A stretch of DNA of 64,000 bases from a virus: positions 31,729-95,728 of the IMG/VR virus record IMGVR_UViG_3300047678_000160; one strand, given 5' to 3'. Shown piece by piece: positions 1 to 9,163 of the stretch (within the stretch, counting starts at the first letter, position 1; the number at the start of each line of letters is the position of its first letter). The notes under the pieces are model-generated. The model was not told the DNA's origin and did no database searches. It saw only the letters and a list, made by a program, of their open reading frames with translations. Position numbers and translations under genes: made by a program.

Positions 1-2
1 AC

Positions 3-2354
3 GCATTAAAGTTTACACCTTGGGGATTGAAGCCAGTCTCTCCTTACATTGAGAAGGAGTTAAAGACTAGAGCGGCATCTTACGGTATGTCAATTCCTCC
101 TGGCGGAGAATATGATTCCTCCAAAGCAAACGGACCAAAAACAGCTTGGATTCGTGTGTGTTCAAATGCCGTTGTTCCAAAGGATAGAAGCAAGATGTTT
201 TCTACCAACAGAACAAGCAATGTTGATTGTTTTCAGGGATTTGTTTTGGATGTCGTCGATGGATTTAAAGACACATACGGACTTGGAGATGGCAAAGAAA
301 CCATTCTCGGAAGAACTCCCGATGGTAAGGGGAAACACGTTCTGTATAATGGTGAGGGTTCTACATTCCCTCACAGACCAAGTCCGGGTGTAACATCTAT
401 AGAAGGTGAATTTTACGGTGCTGGCGCGGGATTCAATGGACTTTGTAGAAAAGTAACTATTCATTGGAGAGCAAACTCTCTCGACCAATTGAATTATCTT
501 TTACCATATTTCTTGAGTCCACAAGTGTCTGTCGTAATTGAATGGGGTTGGAACCATTATAATGAGCCCGGCTCACTCATTGATTTAACAGATTTGGGCG
601 TTTGTGCTGATTCGGAAAAGGGTATTGAGGGTAGCGGTCTAAGAGGATTGTTTACCAACAGTCAGTTAATCTATAAAAGAATCGAAAAATCTCAAGGAAA
701 TTACGATTGTCACATTGGTAAAATATTTGATTATTCAATCACGTTGAATTCTCAGGGTGGGTTTGATTGCACGACCGTTGTTGTTAATGCTGCCTTTTTG
801 GCCGAAGGAATGTCTACGTTAAACCAAACTATCAAATCTTCATCTACTGGAAAATTGTTAATGAATTTTAATGAGTTCATTGGAAAAGAATTCAACAACA
901 TTGGAAGAGCGTCAAAGAACATCACTGACCCTGAATTAAAAGCCATCTTGAGTCATCCTGAAATGGTGTTTTCGACTCGCCCTTATATTAAAAAGGGTGA
1001 TGATGTTGAAGATGGAACTTGGATTCGCATGGAACTCTTGGTAATGATTTTGAACAAATATTTTTCAATAACTTTACCATCCGAAGGAGATTCAAAAACT
1101 AAGATATTGGAACTCGACATTAAAGATGTTAAAATTTGTGCTCACCCATTTTTAAAATCCACCGATAGAGCTGTATTGGTTCCAAACGTGTTTGCTCCAA
1201 AGATATTTTCATTTGGAACTCAAGACCAAGCGACGAACAAGGGAACCACGATAGGAGAAGTTAAGTCTACTTTAGAAGGATTGGGAACACCATCCACAGT
1301 AAATACGGAATATCCAGATTTACTGTCCAAATTATCAAAAGAAGCTAAGCTTGGCCAATCCCAACTATCGTTGAGATTCGATGACTTGAATAAGATTATC
1401 AATCATCACGTTGGGAATGCCGACCACGCGTTTCCTCAATTACGTTCGGAAACGGATTGTGGAAAAGCTGGTTATTGGGGTTATTTAAAAGATTTGTATG
1501 TCTCGGTTAACTTGGTAAAAGAAGTAGTTGAATCCAATGATAATGCAGTTAAGATAATTGAAACCATTTTGAACAGAATGTCATCAGCGTGTGCCAACAT
1601 CTGGAAGTTCAGAATTGCTCCATTTGATACCGCACAAAATAACAAAATTACTGTTCACGATGAGAATTATTTTCAATTCAATACTTCTAAAGCTGCTGAT
1701 ACTCTGCCGGTGTTCAAAATTGGGTCAGTTCAATCTGCCCACTTTACAGAGATTGGAATGAACATTCAGATGAAACAAGAAATGGCTGCGCAGTCTATTC
1801 TTGGTCAGTCTGCTCACAACTACCGTTCTCCAAAAAACTCGAAGCCAGGAGAAACAGATACAAGTGTTGATGTTCAAAGTAGCTTATTTTTATACACTGA
1901 TAGAATGTTTGATACTGGCCACATCGCTACTACACAACCTTCCAACAACGATATTGAATCAGAAAATAAAGAGGCCACATACAATCGTGGTTCTGTAAAG
2001 GACTTTTTAACGGTTAAGGAAAAAGGTATAACATATTTCTTGACAGAAAAAGACCCCGAATTGATGAAGTCTCTCGTCAAAACAAAGGTTTCTAGTGGAG
2101 TTGGTTCTACAGAAGCGACCTATCTTACTTCCCCAATTATGCCAGGAACAGAAATCACTCTTTCCACACAAGGTATCGGTGGATTTAGATTCTTGGATAT
2201 GTTCACCCTCGAAGGAGTTCCTGAACCATATTCTCGCCGCCGAGCCGTATGGCAAATCGAATCGGTAAAAGGAATTGTAGAAAACAATTCGTGGAAGACG
2301 GTAATAACAGCCAAAGTCAGACCAATAACAATATTGGAGGATGTTAATCAATGA
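3..2354 (+). CDS. Large virion structural protein, probably baseplate/tail (5' partial)
   Basis: The frame is open from the window edge, so the N-terminus is missing; the TTG at 27 is preceded by coding-like sequence in the same frame and is probably not the start. About 780 residues are visible. No enzyme motif is seen. The protein is rich in Gly, Asn and aromatic residues with beta-like segments, including one with the core VVIEWGWNHY near residue 175, as in large baseplate or tail proteins of T4-like phages. The stop overlaps the next start by 4 bases, indicating coupled translation with another unknown small protein. The structural role is inferred from length, composition and position; no specific T4 homologue is claimed. 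Confidence 0.5.
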   Translation, partial: ALKFTPWGLKPVSPYIEKELKTRAASYGMSIPPGGEYDSSKANGPKTAWIRVCSNAVVPKDRSKMFSTNRTSNVDCFQGFVLDVVDGFKDTYGLGDGKETILGRTPDGKGKHVLYNGEGSTFPHRPSPGVTSIEGEFYGAGAGFNGLCRKVTIHWRANSLDQLNYLLPYFLSPQVSVVIEWGWNHYNEPGSLIDLTDLGVCADSEKGIEGSGLRGLFTNSQLIYKRIEKSQGNYDCHIGKIFDYSITLNSQGGFDCTTVVVNAAFLAEGMSTLNQTIKSSSTGKLLMNFNEFIGKEFNNIGRASKNITDPELKAILSHPEMVFSTRPYIKKGDDVEDGTWIRMELLVMILNKYFSITLPSEGDSKTKILELDIKDVKICAHPFLKSTDRAVLVPNVFAPKIFSFGTQDQATNKGTTIGEVKSTLEGLGTPSTVNTEYPDLLSKLSKEAKLGQSQLSLRFDDLNKIINHHVGNADHAFPQLRSETDCGKAGYWGYLKDLYVSVNLVKEVVESNDNAVKIIETILNRMSSACANIWKFRIAPFDTAQNNKITVHDENYFQFNTSKAADTLPVFKIGSVQSAHFTEIGMNIQMKQEMAAQSILGQSAHNYRSPKNSKPGETDTSVDVQSSLFLYTDRMFDTGHIATTQPSNNDIESENKEATYNRGSVKDFLTVKEKGITYFLTEKDPELMKSLVKTKVSSGVGSTEATYLTSPIMPGTEITLSTQGIGGFRFLDMFTLEGVPEPYSRRRAVWQIESVKGIVENNSWKTVITAKVRPITILEDVNQ

Positions 2355-2740
2355 TTACAAACAACAATTTAATCAAAGAATATGGTCAATTCAATATTTC
2401 TCTGAATAGAAATTCAGTGCCTCCTGTTTTTAAGCCGGCTCCGGTTGATGAAGATTACAAAAAAGGATATATCGAAAGATATTTCATTGTTAAACATAGC
2501 GACAAGTCCGGCCATGAGATTGACCCAAGCGCTTCTGAGGATGTGGATACATTTATTTATTCCATTGTTAAAATTGTTTGGAGAATCAAAGGTAAAAAAC
2601 ACTTTACTAAAGTTGGAACGGTGATTGAAGATTACGGAGTATCGGAACAAAATCTTAGTCAAATAAACAATGTAAAAATTGATACAGGAATTTCACTTTC
2701 CCCGTTTTTGAAAAATCCACTAGAATTCTGGAAAAGTTAA
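2351..2740 (+). CDS. Hypothetical protein coupled to the structural gene
   Basis: 129 residues, starting inside the ATGA overlap with the upstream structural gene. There is no signal peptide, membrane segment or motif I recognise. The coupled start and shared strand suggest a virion-assembly role, but nothing in the sequence proves it. A TTGACA promoter begins 4 bases after its stop, so it is the last gene of its transcription unit. Confidence 0.6.
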   Translation: MITNNNLIKEYGQFNISLNRNSVPPVFKPAPVDEDYKKGYIERYFIVKHSDKSGHEIDPSASEDVDTFIYSIVKIVWRIKGKKHFTKVGTVIEDYGVSEQNLSQINNVKIDTGISLSPFLKNPLEFWKS

Positions 2741-2744
2741 GAAG

Positions 2745-2772
2745 TTGACAACGAATCTATGAGTGTTATAGT
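2745..2772 (+). promoter_or_regulatory. Sigma70-like promoter for the polA-like gene
   Basis: TTGACA at 2745-2750, a 16-base spacer, then TATAGT at 2767-2772. The predicted transcription start falls within 1-3 bases of the ATG at 2781, so the mRNA would be leaderless or nearly so. Confidence 0.7.
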
Positions 2773-2780
2773 CTCATGGT

Positions 2781-4154
2781 ATGGTTATTGTCGAAAATCA
2801 ATCGGATTTCAACGAATTCTTATCTAAGTTACGCATTGATAACTGCGTTATAGATGTTGTTCTTTCGGATACAAGAAAGCACGCGTTAAATAATAAACCG
2901 TCACTTATTATCACCATTTTTCCAAAGCAGGGCGACCTGTGGATAGTTCCAATCTCTCATAATGAAGGAGTTACGATTCCAGAAGCATTGGTTAAAGTGA
3001 AAGAAAGTCTGAAAATGAGTCTTGGTAAAAAGTGCGTTTTTGACAAGAAAATGATGGTTGAGACTTTTGGCGGAGATGTTGGTTTTGTAGATTTAAATAT
3101 TATCAAATATTTGGATACAGGCTCTTATGAGGCATTGGATGAAGTGACCAATAACGCTCAAAATTTCGTTACAATAAATTTTAAAAGATTGAGTGAATTG
3201 AATCGAGCCGTTCCAATTTACAAACATTGTGAGATATTTCTTCAAAAATATTCACGATTTGTTATTCCTCCCAATGATGGTTCATTGGATTCAAGTTTTG
3301 AATTCATAAACAATGTTGCTCTAGCAAGATTTTCCGAACTGGAAGCGATTGGCATGGCCGTCGATGAAGAAAAATTCTTGCTTCAATTCGGTGAAGAACA
3401 ACAATCCAACATAAAAAATGGGCTGGTGTTTACTCAATACAATTTATTTACTTCCACCGGACGCCCAAGTAATCGATTTGGTGGAATCAACTTCGCAGCT
3501 TTGAACAAGAAAGATGGTTCTCGAACTCCATTTGTTTCACGTTATGGTGATGACGGTATGCTTATAATGGTCGATTATAGTGCCTTTCACCCGCGCCTCA
3601 TTTCAAATCTAATTAATTATGATTTGGCATTGGATACGAATCCATACGAATATTTAGCTCGTTATTTCTTCAAAACAAACACTCCTAACAAAGAAGAAAT
3701 TGCTTTGTCCAAGGGATACACTTTTCAACAGTTATACGGAACCATTCAAAAGCAATACGCTCACATTCCATATTATAAAAAGGTTCAAGAATACATTGAC
3801 CACCGATGGCGTTATTTTGAAGAGAATGGGTTCGTTGAAACGCCTGTTTATTTTAGAAAAATCAAAAGATGTCACATTGATGACCCGAGCCCAAACAAGC
3901 TTTTCAACTACATTTTACAGGCCTATGAAACGGAAGTTGGTGTATTAGCTTTAGGAAGGATTCTAGACCATTTAAAGAGTCGCTTGACTCAACCAGTTCT
4001 CTATACCTACGACAGTCTTTTATTCGATGCACATCGTTCAGATGGTCAGGAAACCATACGCCAAATTAGAGATATTATGATTGATAATCAGTTTCCGGTG
4101 AAGATTTTTGCTGGAAAAGATTATAACGATATGCGGAAGATAGAAATCGACTGA
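2781..4154 (+). CDS. Compact family A (PolA-type) DNA polymerase
   Basis: 457 residues. The palm and fingers of a family A polymerase are readable in order: a TSTGRPSNR segment before motif A, motif A VDYSAFHPRL with Asp265, an O-helix with the exact K311-x3-F315-x3-Y319-G320 spacing of Pol I/Taq, the GFVET-type element, a motif near residues 375-395 resembling the PolA NFxxQG helix, and motif C as YDS with Asp411 replacing the usual HDE. The first 150 residues take the place of an exonuclease domain but lack a clear DxE, so proofreading is probably lost; there is no 5' nuclease domain. The phage also encodes a complete family B replicase, so this second polymerase probably acts in repair or gap filling. 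It lies among structural genes under its own promoter. Confidence 0.85.
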   Translation: MVIVENQSDFNEFLSKLRIDNCVIDVVLSDTRKHALNNKPSLIITIFPKQGDLWIVPISHNEGVTIPEALVKVKESLKMSLGKKCVFDKKMMVETFGGDVGFVDLNIIKYLDTGSYEALDEVTNNAQNFVTINFKRLSELNRAVPIYKHCEIFLQKYSRFVIPPNDGSLDSSFEFINNVALARFSELEAIGMAVDEEKFLLQFGEEQQSNIKNGLVFTQYNLFTSTGRPSNRFGGINFAALNKKDGSRTPFVSRYGDDGMLIMVDYSAFHPRLISNLINYDLALDTNPYEYLARYFFKTNTPNKEEIALSKGYTFQQLYGTIQKQYAHIPYYKKVQEYIDHRWRYFEENGFVETPVYFRKIKRCHIDDPSPNKLFNYILQAYETEVGVLALGRILDHLKSRLTQPVLYTYDSLLFDAHRSDGQETIRQIRDIMIDNQFPVKIFAGKDYNDMRKIEID

Positions 4155-4211
4155 TATTTATAGTCAAGGATATTCCTATACAGTTTTTGTATATATGACT
4201 ATTTATTATCA

Positions 4212-5402
4212 ATGTTAATCGATTCTAGCAAAATTTTTCTTGAGTGGGCAATGCATTCCGAAGACGGTCTTGCCCTTGGAATTACACCCGAAAATATTTC
4301 CGTGTTAAAGAGAGTGTTGAAGGAGCATGGTGCCGATGACCAGATGGCAAACGATTTTGTCAGCGATGTCATCAACAACGGAGAATTCACGGAAGCTAAG
4401 AAAGAGCCAGCTCAACGTGATTTGACAGACATGTTTGTGAACATGGAAGTTGTAAAGGGATTGAAAAAAGTCTATATTGACCCACTGAAATCTGTTCTCG
4501 AAAAGCATCCAGAATTTGCCGCTCTTTACGATAAGGCTCCTTCTCTTGAACAAGCTGTCTCTCTTTACAACAACCCTCAATATTCTAAAGCAGTTGAGGA
4601 TATTAACAAGGGAATCGCTGACAGAACCCTTGGGCCAGGAGAAGTTGCTTTGGTGTTTTTGACCAAAGGATGTAAGTCTGGAGGACAGAAGACCGGCGAC
4701 TTGATTCTATCCAATGGAAAGGTTGTTGATGTTAAAGCGTGGGATTCCACAAAAACATTGAGAATTGAATACAATTCCATCAAAAATTTTAAAGGATTGA
4801 AGTTTCAAAAGGCCCTAACAGAATTAGCAACATTTATCAGAACAGAGAAAGAATCTGTTGATATTTTACTTTCGTTGATTAACGACGATACATTCGGGGT
4901 CCGCCCAGCGACTGCTAGAGAAAAGGGTTATACCACCAGCTTCTTAAATGAACTCAATACAGAAGAAATGGGTTCGTCTGTTTTCAATGGACTTGAATTG
5001 ATTGGAAAAAGATTGAAGAAGATTCCAGCAAATAAAGTATCTGACTTTGTTGAGTTGAATGTAAATGGAGAAAAAATGTTGGTATCGGTAAAGAATGGTA
5101 AGGAGCTATTGGCTCAGTTGAAAAGAAGCCCTTCGGAACAACGTTACAACCTAACATTGGCACCGATTGACGATAAAGCTTCTCAAATCATTATTCCAAT
5201 GTTGAAGAAATTACAATATTTTGCCGAAGAAATTTCTCTCAAAACAATCAACGAAGAAATTTTAAACAGTCTTCACTACGATGGTATCGTGGTGGTCGAT
5301 TCTTTTGGAAAGAACGCACTTTTAATTCCAAAAGACAAAATGAAGAATCATTTAAAATTCACTCGCTTGTCAAAGGGCGTAAAACTTGAGGTTATATTAT
5401 GA
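4212..5402 (+). CDS. Unknown protein with short N-terminal L-x-E leader; possible internal/virion protein
   Basis: 396 residues. The N-terminus begins with a short helix ending IFLE (residues 8-11), followed by a segment (about 25-60) that resembles the start of the next gene: both end in a V-x-x-V-x-N-x pattern after a short acidic helix. The rest is a mixed alpha/beta protein with no motif I recognise. The start codon follows an AT-rich leader with a TATTTAT element and no Shine-Dalgarno sequence. It overlaps the next gene by 4 bases. The shared leader could be a capsid-targeting signal cut by a prohead protease; this is inference. Confidence 0.6.
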   Translation: MLIDSSKIFLEWAMHSEDGLALGITPENISVLKRVLKEHGADDQMANDFVSDVINNGEFTEAKKEPAQRDLTDMFVNMEVVKGLKKVYIDPLKSVLEKHPEFAALYDKAPSLEQAVSLYNNPQYSKAVEDINKGIADRTLGPGEVALVFLTKGCKSGGQKTGDLILSNGKVVDVKAWDSTKTLRIEYNSIKNFKGLKFQKALTELATFIRTEKESVDILLSLINDDTFGVRPATAREKGYTTSFLNELNTEEMGSSVFNGLELIGKRLKKIPANKVSDFVELNVNGEKMLVSVKNGKELLAQLKRSPSEQRYNLTLAPIDDKASQIIIPMLKKLQYFAEEISLKTINEEILNSLHYDGIVVVDSFGKNALLIPKDKMKNHLKFTRLSKGVKLEVIL

Positions 5403-6289
5403 GTCACATAAACGATTTTATCAAAAACATTCTACTTGAATCAGCATTGGATAACCGTATCGAAAACGGTATTCTTGAAGTAAACAACCCAGAACACTTG
5501 ATGGTGTTGGCTGACCATCTCTTTGAACATGGACTCACTGAGGAATTCGTCACTGAGGTAGTGAATAATTTAACCCTCCGCGATGGTAAATATCCAGATA
5601 GACAAGCTTACAACAAAAATGGATGGTTGGTAACATTTCCATCTCCAGATTACAGAAATGCTGCTATCAAGAAAGGAACTCACTATACATCTGACCCTAC
5701 ACATGGTAAGGGCGGAATGCATCTTTACTATAAGAGTAAGGGAAAGCAAGCTCGACAAGCTCAACAAGCTGCCTCTCAAGTTCAGCCAGGCCAACAGCCA
5801 CCAGCTCAACCTGGTCAACCAGCGCCCGCTGCGGAGCCAGCCCCAGTAGCTCCAATATCGCCAGCGCCTCAAGCAGAAACTCCCCCAGCTGCGACTCCAG
5901 CACCTCAGGAAGCTCCTTCGGCTCAATCTCAAAAAGCTCCAGATTCTTCTGGAGAAAAATCTTCTCTCCCTGCAGCGGGTGATGAAAAAGCTCCACCGAC
6001 CCCATCTGCCGCGGCGGATGGTGAGACTCCAAAAGCCTCAGATGGTTCCGCCCAATCAGTTACACCGCCTACCCAAACGCCAGCACCTGCTACAGGCCCT
6101 TCTATAGTTGAATTGAGTAAGAAATTTGCCGCATCAAAGAATTGGCAATCCACTCCTTATGGAGATTGGAACGGAACAACAGGCGAAAAGGTCGCTGTTT
6201 CTGGTTACGATGGCCAGGTTGTTCCTGTAAATCATCCGGACAGAGAATCTCTTGCCGGTTTCATCGAGCGTAATAAGCCTCAAGCATAA
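5399..6289 (+). CDS. Virion-associated protein with Pro/Ala/Gln-rich linker
   Basis: 296 residues in three parts: an N-terminal helical module with the leader ILLE at residues 11-14, related in pattern to the upstream protein; a low-complexity linker of about 115 residues (roughly 115-230) made almost only of Pro, Ala, Gln, Ser and Lys; and a compact C-terminal segment of about 60 residues. Such architecture is common in packaged or decoration proteins. The linker explains the antisense open frames in this stretch. Translationally coupled to both neighbours. Function unknown. Confidence 0.6.
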   Translation: MSHINDFIKNILLESALDNRIENGILEVNNPEHLMVLADHLFEHGLTEEFVTEVVNNLTLRDGKYPDRQAYNKNGWLVTFPSPDYRNAAIKKGTHYTSDPTHGKGGMHLYYKSKGKQARQAQQAASQVQPGQQPPAQPGQPAPAAEPAPVAPISPAPQAETPPAATPAPQEAPSAQSQKAPDSSGEKSSLPAAGDEKAPPTPSAAADGETPKASDGSAQSVTPPTQTPAPATGPSIVELSKKFAASKNWQSTPYGDWNGTTGEKVAVSGYDGQVVPVNHPDRESLAGFIERNKPQA

Positions 6290-6681
6290 TGGAGGCTTAT
6301 TCTCAACTACTCTGCACATTTTCTACCCTGGAAAATTATTCCAAGGATATTGATTCTATTGCGCAATCGTATAAGATTTTCAATAATTCCGTATTTGTTT
6401 TACAAAACGTAGAAGATAGAGCCGAAGTTTTTCTCACCTACAATGTGGAAAAACAATCCAATCTGAGGCACTTTAAAACTATTTCAGTTCATCGTAAGAA
6501 AGATTACAACGTAATTTATTCCATCAACGCATTGAATAAATTGATAGCAAGCGAAGCCGGAGAAGCTGGTGCGAATCGCCAAGTAGATTGGACGAAGTAT
6601 AAGAACAGTATTATCATAAGTTGTGAGGAAGAATTGAAGATTATCCACACAAAATTGTTGACAATTTATCGCCTAAAATAA
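6289..6681 (+). CDS. Hypothetical protein
   Basis: 130 residues, no recognisable motif. The start overlaps the previous stop by one base (TAATG). Its own stop codon lies inside the hairpin at 6668-6687, which probably ends this transcript before gene 32. I cannot assign a function. Confidence 0.6.
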   Translation: MEAYSQLLCTFSTLENYSKDIDSIAQSYKIFNNSVFVLQNVEDRAEVFLTYNVEKQSNLRHFKTISVHRKKDYNVIYSINALNKLIASEAGEAGANRQVDWTKYKNSIIISCEEELKIIHTKLLTIYRLK

Positions 6682-6690
6682 GGCGATTTC
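6668..6690 (+). terminator. Hairpin at the end of the first gene block
   Basis: Stem ATCGCCT (6668-6674) pairs with AGGCGAT (6681-6687), loop AAAATA, followed by a short TTTC. It overlaps the stop codon of the upstream gene. The weak T tract makes it a poor or partial terminator. Confidence 0.5.
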
Positions 6691-6711
6691 TGAGCTGAAA
6701 TGATACTTATT

Positions 6712-6785
6712 TGTGTGCGGTTAATGCACACATTTAACGATTGATAACTTATTACAGATTGACAAATGCGCGTTAACCACACACA
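6712..6785. promoter_or_regulatory. Inverted repeat around the gene 32 promoter region
   Basis: A 16-base left arm (6712-6727) is the reverse complement of the right arm (6770-6785) with two mismatches. Between them lies TTGACA at 6759-6764; the matching -10 (CACAAT at 6782-6787) is weak. The element precedes the ssDNA-binding protein gene by about 70 bases. T4 gene 32 mRNA is autoregulated by a leader structure, so a regulatory role is plausible but unproven. Confidence 0.5.
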
Positions 6786-6856
6786 ATACACAAATTCTAA
6801 TTGAACTATGTTCACTTAGTAAATTAACCAATAACAAATAAACAAAAGATAAAATT

Positions 6857-7687
6857 ATGGCACTAGATATGTCGAAAGTAAAGAGTCGCCTTGAGGCACT
6901 CAAGACCACAAATGGAAAGTCAGCCCACTTGTGGAAACCAACGGGAAAGAGCGTAATTCGCATTGTCCCTTATAAGCATAACCCAGAGAATCCGTTCATC
7001 GAACTTCTCTTTCACTACGGAGTAAACAACAAGACTTATCTAAGTCCTTCCTCCTTCAACCGTCCGGACCCAATCGTTGAGTTCGCTAACAAGTTGAAGA
7101 AGAGTGGCGACAAAGAGAGCTGGAAAGAAGGTCGCAAGCTTGAACCAAAGATGCGCACTTACGTTCCTATCCTTGTTCGTGGTGAGGAAGACCAAGGTGT
7201 TAAGTTTTGGGGTATGGGTAAGACGGTGTATCAAGAAATTCTTGCTATCATCGCTGACCCTGATTACGGTGATATTACCGACCCAAAGACGGGACGCGAC
7301 ATTCTTGTCGAGTTCAAGACAGCTGAAGAGACGGGAAAGAGCTTCCCTGAGACTTCTATTCGTGTAAAGCCAAATCAGACTCCTGCATTTGACGTTACCA
7401 ACAAGTCTGTTTTGGATAAGTTCAAGGACCAAAAGAACATTTTGGACTTGTTCCCTGAACTGAGCTACGATGAATTGGCTAAGGTCATGGACGCATGGCT
7501 CAACGCTCCTGAGAGCGAGGAAGCCCCTGTTGCTGGAGTTGAAACTCCTGCCGTTGACGACGACGCTGAAGTAGAGGCTCCTAAGGCCGCTGTTAAGAGC
7601 CCTGTCGCAGCATCTGGTAAGAAAGTCTCCGCTACAACTACAGACGTAGCAAAGGACTTTGACGACTTGTTCTCGGACAAGAAGTAA
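6857..7687 (+). CDS. 32: Single-stranded DNA-binding protein, gp32-like
   Basis: 276 residues, close to T4 gp32 (301). The N-terminus has the basic, Lys/Arg-rich segment expected for cooperative binding, followed by an OB-like core containing the VPYK and LSPSSFNRPDP segments typical of gp32 relatives. The zinc-binding Cys/His set of T4 gp32 is absent: there is no Cys in the core. The C-terminus is an acidic, Ala/Val-rich tail ending DFDDLFS, the conserved protein-interaction tip. It should coat ssDNA at forks and recruit recombination proteins, consistent with uvsX next door. The leader is A-rich with no Shine-Dalgarno; codon use is richer in C-ending codons than its neighbours. Confidence 0.93.
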   Translation: MALDMSKVKSRLEALKTTNGKSAHLWKPTGKSVIRIVPYKHNPENPFIELLFHYGVNNKTYLSPSSFNRPDPIVEFANKLKKSGDKESWKEGRKLEPKMRTYVPILVRGEEDQGVKFWGMGKTVYQEILAIIADPDYGDITDPKTGRDILVEFKTAEETGKSFPETSIRVKPNQTPAFDVTNKSVLDKFKDQKNILDLFPELSYDELAKVMDAWLNAPESEEAPVAGVETPAVDDDAEVEAPKAAVKSPVAASGKKVSATTTDVAKDFDDLFSDKK

Positions 7688-7690
7688 TTT

Positions 7691-7751
7691 GGGTTAGTAA
7701 CCCTTTAACCGGCGAGCGGGCGCTGAATAGCAGCGCCCGCTTACCTAACCC
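7691..7751 (+). other. Long nested hairpin between gene 32 and uvsX
   Basis: The inner stem is 11 perfect base pairs (7715-7725 with 7731-7741) and G/C-rich, with loop AATAG. An outer stem pairs 7691-7700 with 7741-7751 with one bulged C. No T tract follows, so it is not a simple terminator; an RNA-processing, stability or attenuation element is more likely. Confidence 0.6.
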
Positions 7752-7760
7752 TATACAATC

Positions 7761-8996
7761 ATGGCAGAGAAAAAGAAAAGAATTGAGCATGAAGTTGCTC
7801 CAGTTGGCGACGATTTGGCCAACAGTTTAGCAGAAACGCTAAACGCAAATAATAAAGACAATGGCAAGGTTGCGTTCTTCCTTAGTGATTCGGAAGACCC
7901 TTCAAAGATTACCGATTGGATTTCCACCGGTGAACATCAACTTGACATTGCTATTTCAAATCGTCCTAATGGTGGTTTGCCCGCTGGGCGTATCACTGAG
8001 CTAACCGGCTTGGAAGCATCGGGAAAGAGTTTGGTGGCCGCTCACTTGTTAGCAGACACACAGAAGAAGGGTGGAGTTGCTGTATTCATTGATACTGAAT
8101 ACGCTGTTTCGCCTGAGTTTCTCACTGCAATCGGTGTAGATGTTAGTAAGATGCTTTACATCAACGTTAATACCGTTGAAGATATTTTCGATAATATCGA
8201 AGCTATCGTTGCAAAAGTTCGTCAGTCTAATAAAAATCGTCTCGTTACGATTGTTGTGGATTCGATGGCTGCAGCAAGCACTAAGAAAGAAATGGCATCA
8301 GACCACGGTGCTGATGGATACGCTACCGGAAAAGCCATTGCTATCAGTAAGGCAATGCGTAAAATCACTGAACTTGTTGCTCGTCAGAGAATTTGTTTGG
8401 TGTTCACAAATCAACTTCGTCAGAAGATTGGTTTCGTTGGATTCGGCGACCCTTGGACGACAAGTGGTGGTAAGGCTCTCGCCTTCCACGCTTCCGTTCG
8501 TATTCGTCTAAAATCCACGGGAGGCATCAAGGTCGGTGACACGCCAATTGGTATCAAGACCAAGGCTGTTGTCATTAAGAATCGTATGGGCCCACCGCTT
8601 CGCGGCTGTGAGTTCAATATTTTCTTCGACCGCGGTATTGATAGTTACGGAAGCTGGCTCGAGACACTTATCGAGAATAAGGTCGTAACCAATGCTAAAA
8701 AAGTTAAAGAAGACAAGACAGCCAAGAAAACCAAGAAGCAGTTGGAAGAAGATGTGGAAACCGATAAAAAGGCCAAGTCTCTTCAAATTCTATTGCCGAA
8801 GGGAGAAGGCGTCGAACCAGAACAAGTGTTGTTTGAGAAGAAAGACTTCCCAACCTTGTTGAATTCGCGTGAGGATGTAAGGGAATATCTTTACAATCAG
8901 CTCTGCGAAGTGTGCATCATGAAATACAAGTCTCCGAATTCAACACTCGAAGATGATGTAGAGGTAGATGCTGGTCAGGAAGGTCTCGACGAATAA
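7761..8996 (+). CDS. uvsX: UvsX/RecA-family recombinase
   Basis: 411 residues, near T4 UvsX (391). The Walker A motif GLEASGKS spans about residues 83-90, the VVDSMAA Walker B-type strand is near 160, and the FTNQLRQKIG and TSGGKALAF segments of the RecA core follow. A Lys/Glu-rich C-terminal extension of about 100 residues replaces the usual tail and probably carries the acidic regulatory tail. It forms filaments on gp32-coated ssDNA for recombination-dependent replication. The leader has no Shine-Dalgarno; the gene follows the structured element at 7691-7751. Confidence 0.95.
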   Translation: MAEKKKRIEHEVAPVGDDLANSLAETLNANNKDNGKVAFFLSDSEDPSKITDWISTGEHQLDIAISNRPNGGLPAGRITELTGLEASGKSLVAAHLLADTQKKGGVAVFIDTEYAVSPEFLTAIGVDVSKMLYINVNTVEDIFDNIEAIVAKVRQSNKNRLVTIVVDSMAAASTKKEMASDHGADGYATGKAIAISKAMRKITELVARQRICLVFTNQLRQKIGFVGFGDPWTTSGGKALAFHASVRIRLKSTGGIKVGDTPIGIKTKAVVIKNRMGPPLRGCEFNIFFDRGIDSYGSWLETLIENKVVTNAKKVKEDKTAKKTKKQLEEDVETDKKAKSLQILLPKGEGVEPEQVLFEKKDFPTLLNSREDVREYLYNQLCEVCIMKYKSPNSTLEDDVEVDAGQEGLDE

Positions 8997-9004
8997 ATCA
9001 TTGT

Positions 9005-9036
9005 TGTGTGAAGTGAAATACCTTCACACAGCTTTT
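9005..9036 (+). terminator. Hairpin with short T tract after uvsX
   Basis: TGTGTGAAG (9005-9013) pairs with CTTCACACA (9022-9030) over 9 bp, followed by GCTTTTAT. It lies directly after the uvsX stop codon and before the next start at 9041. Confidence 0.6.
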
Positions 9037-9040
9037 ATAC

Positions 9041-9163
9041 ATGAATATAAAAACAGCAATTCAAGCGGCGAAGTTAGTTAGAAGATATTGCCAACATTGC
9101 GCTTATAAACAAAACAAATCACTCTACCAAGCGTATTGTGAAAAACACGGAATGAAAGTATGA
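9041..9163 (+). CDS. 40-residue putative zinc-finger protein
   Basis: A short reading frame not obvious by length. It has C17-x2-C20 and C33-x2-H36, the spacing of a small zinc knuckle, and a basic helix before it. The start follows TTTTATAC directly. Its stop overlaps the ATG of the exonuclease gene (ATGA), supporting real, coupled translation. Function unknown. Confidence 0.6.
   Translation: MNIKTAIQAAKLVRRYCQHCAYKQNKSLYQAYCEKHGMKV

Noticed and set aside
5570-6153. Minus-strand frames opposite the Pro/Ala-rich linker
   Set aside because: Low-complexity shadow of the plus-strand repeat; composition is Trp/Ser/Arg or Leu-rich without any recognisable pattern.
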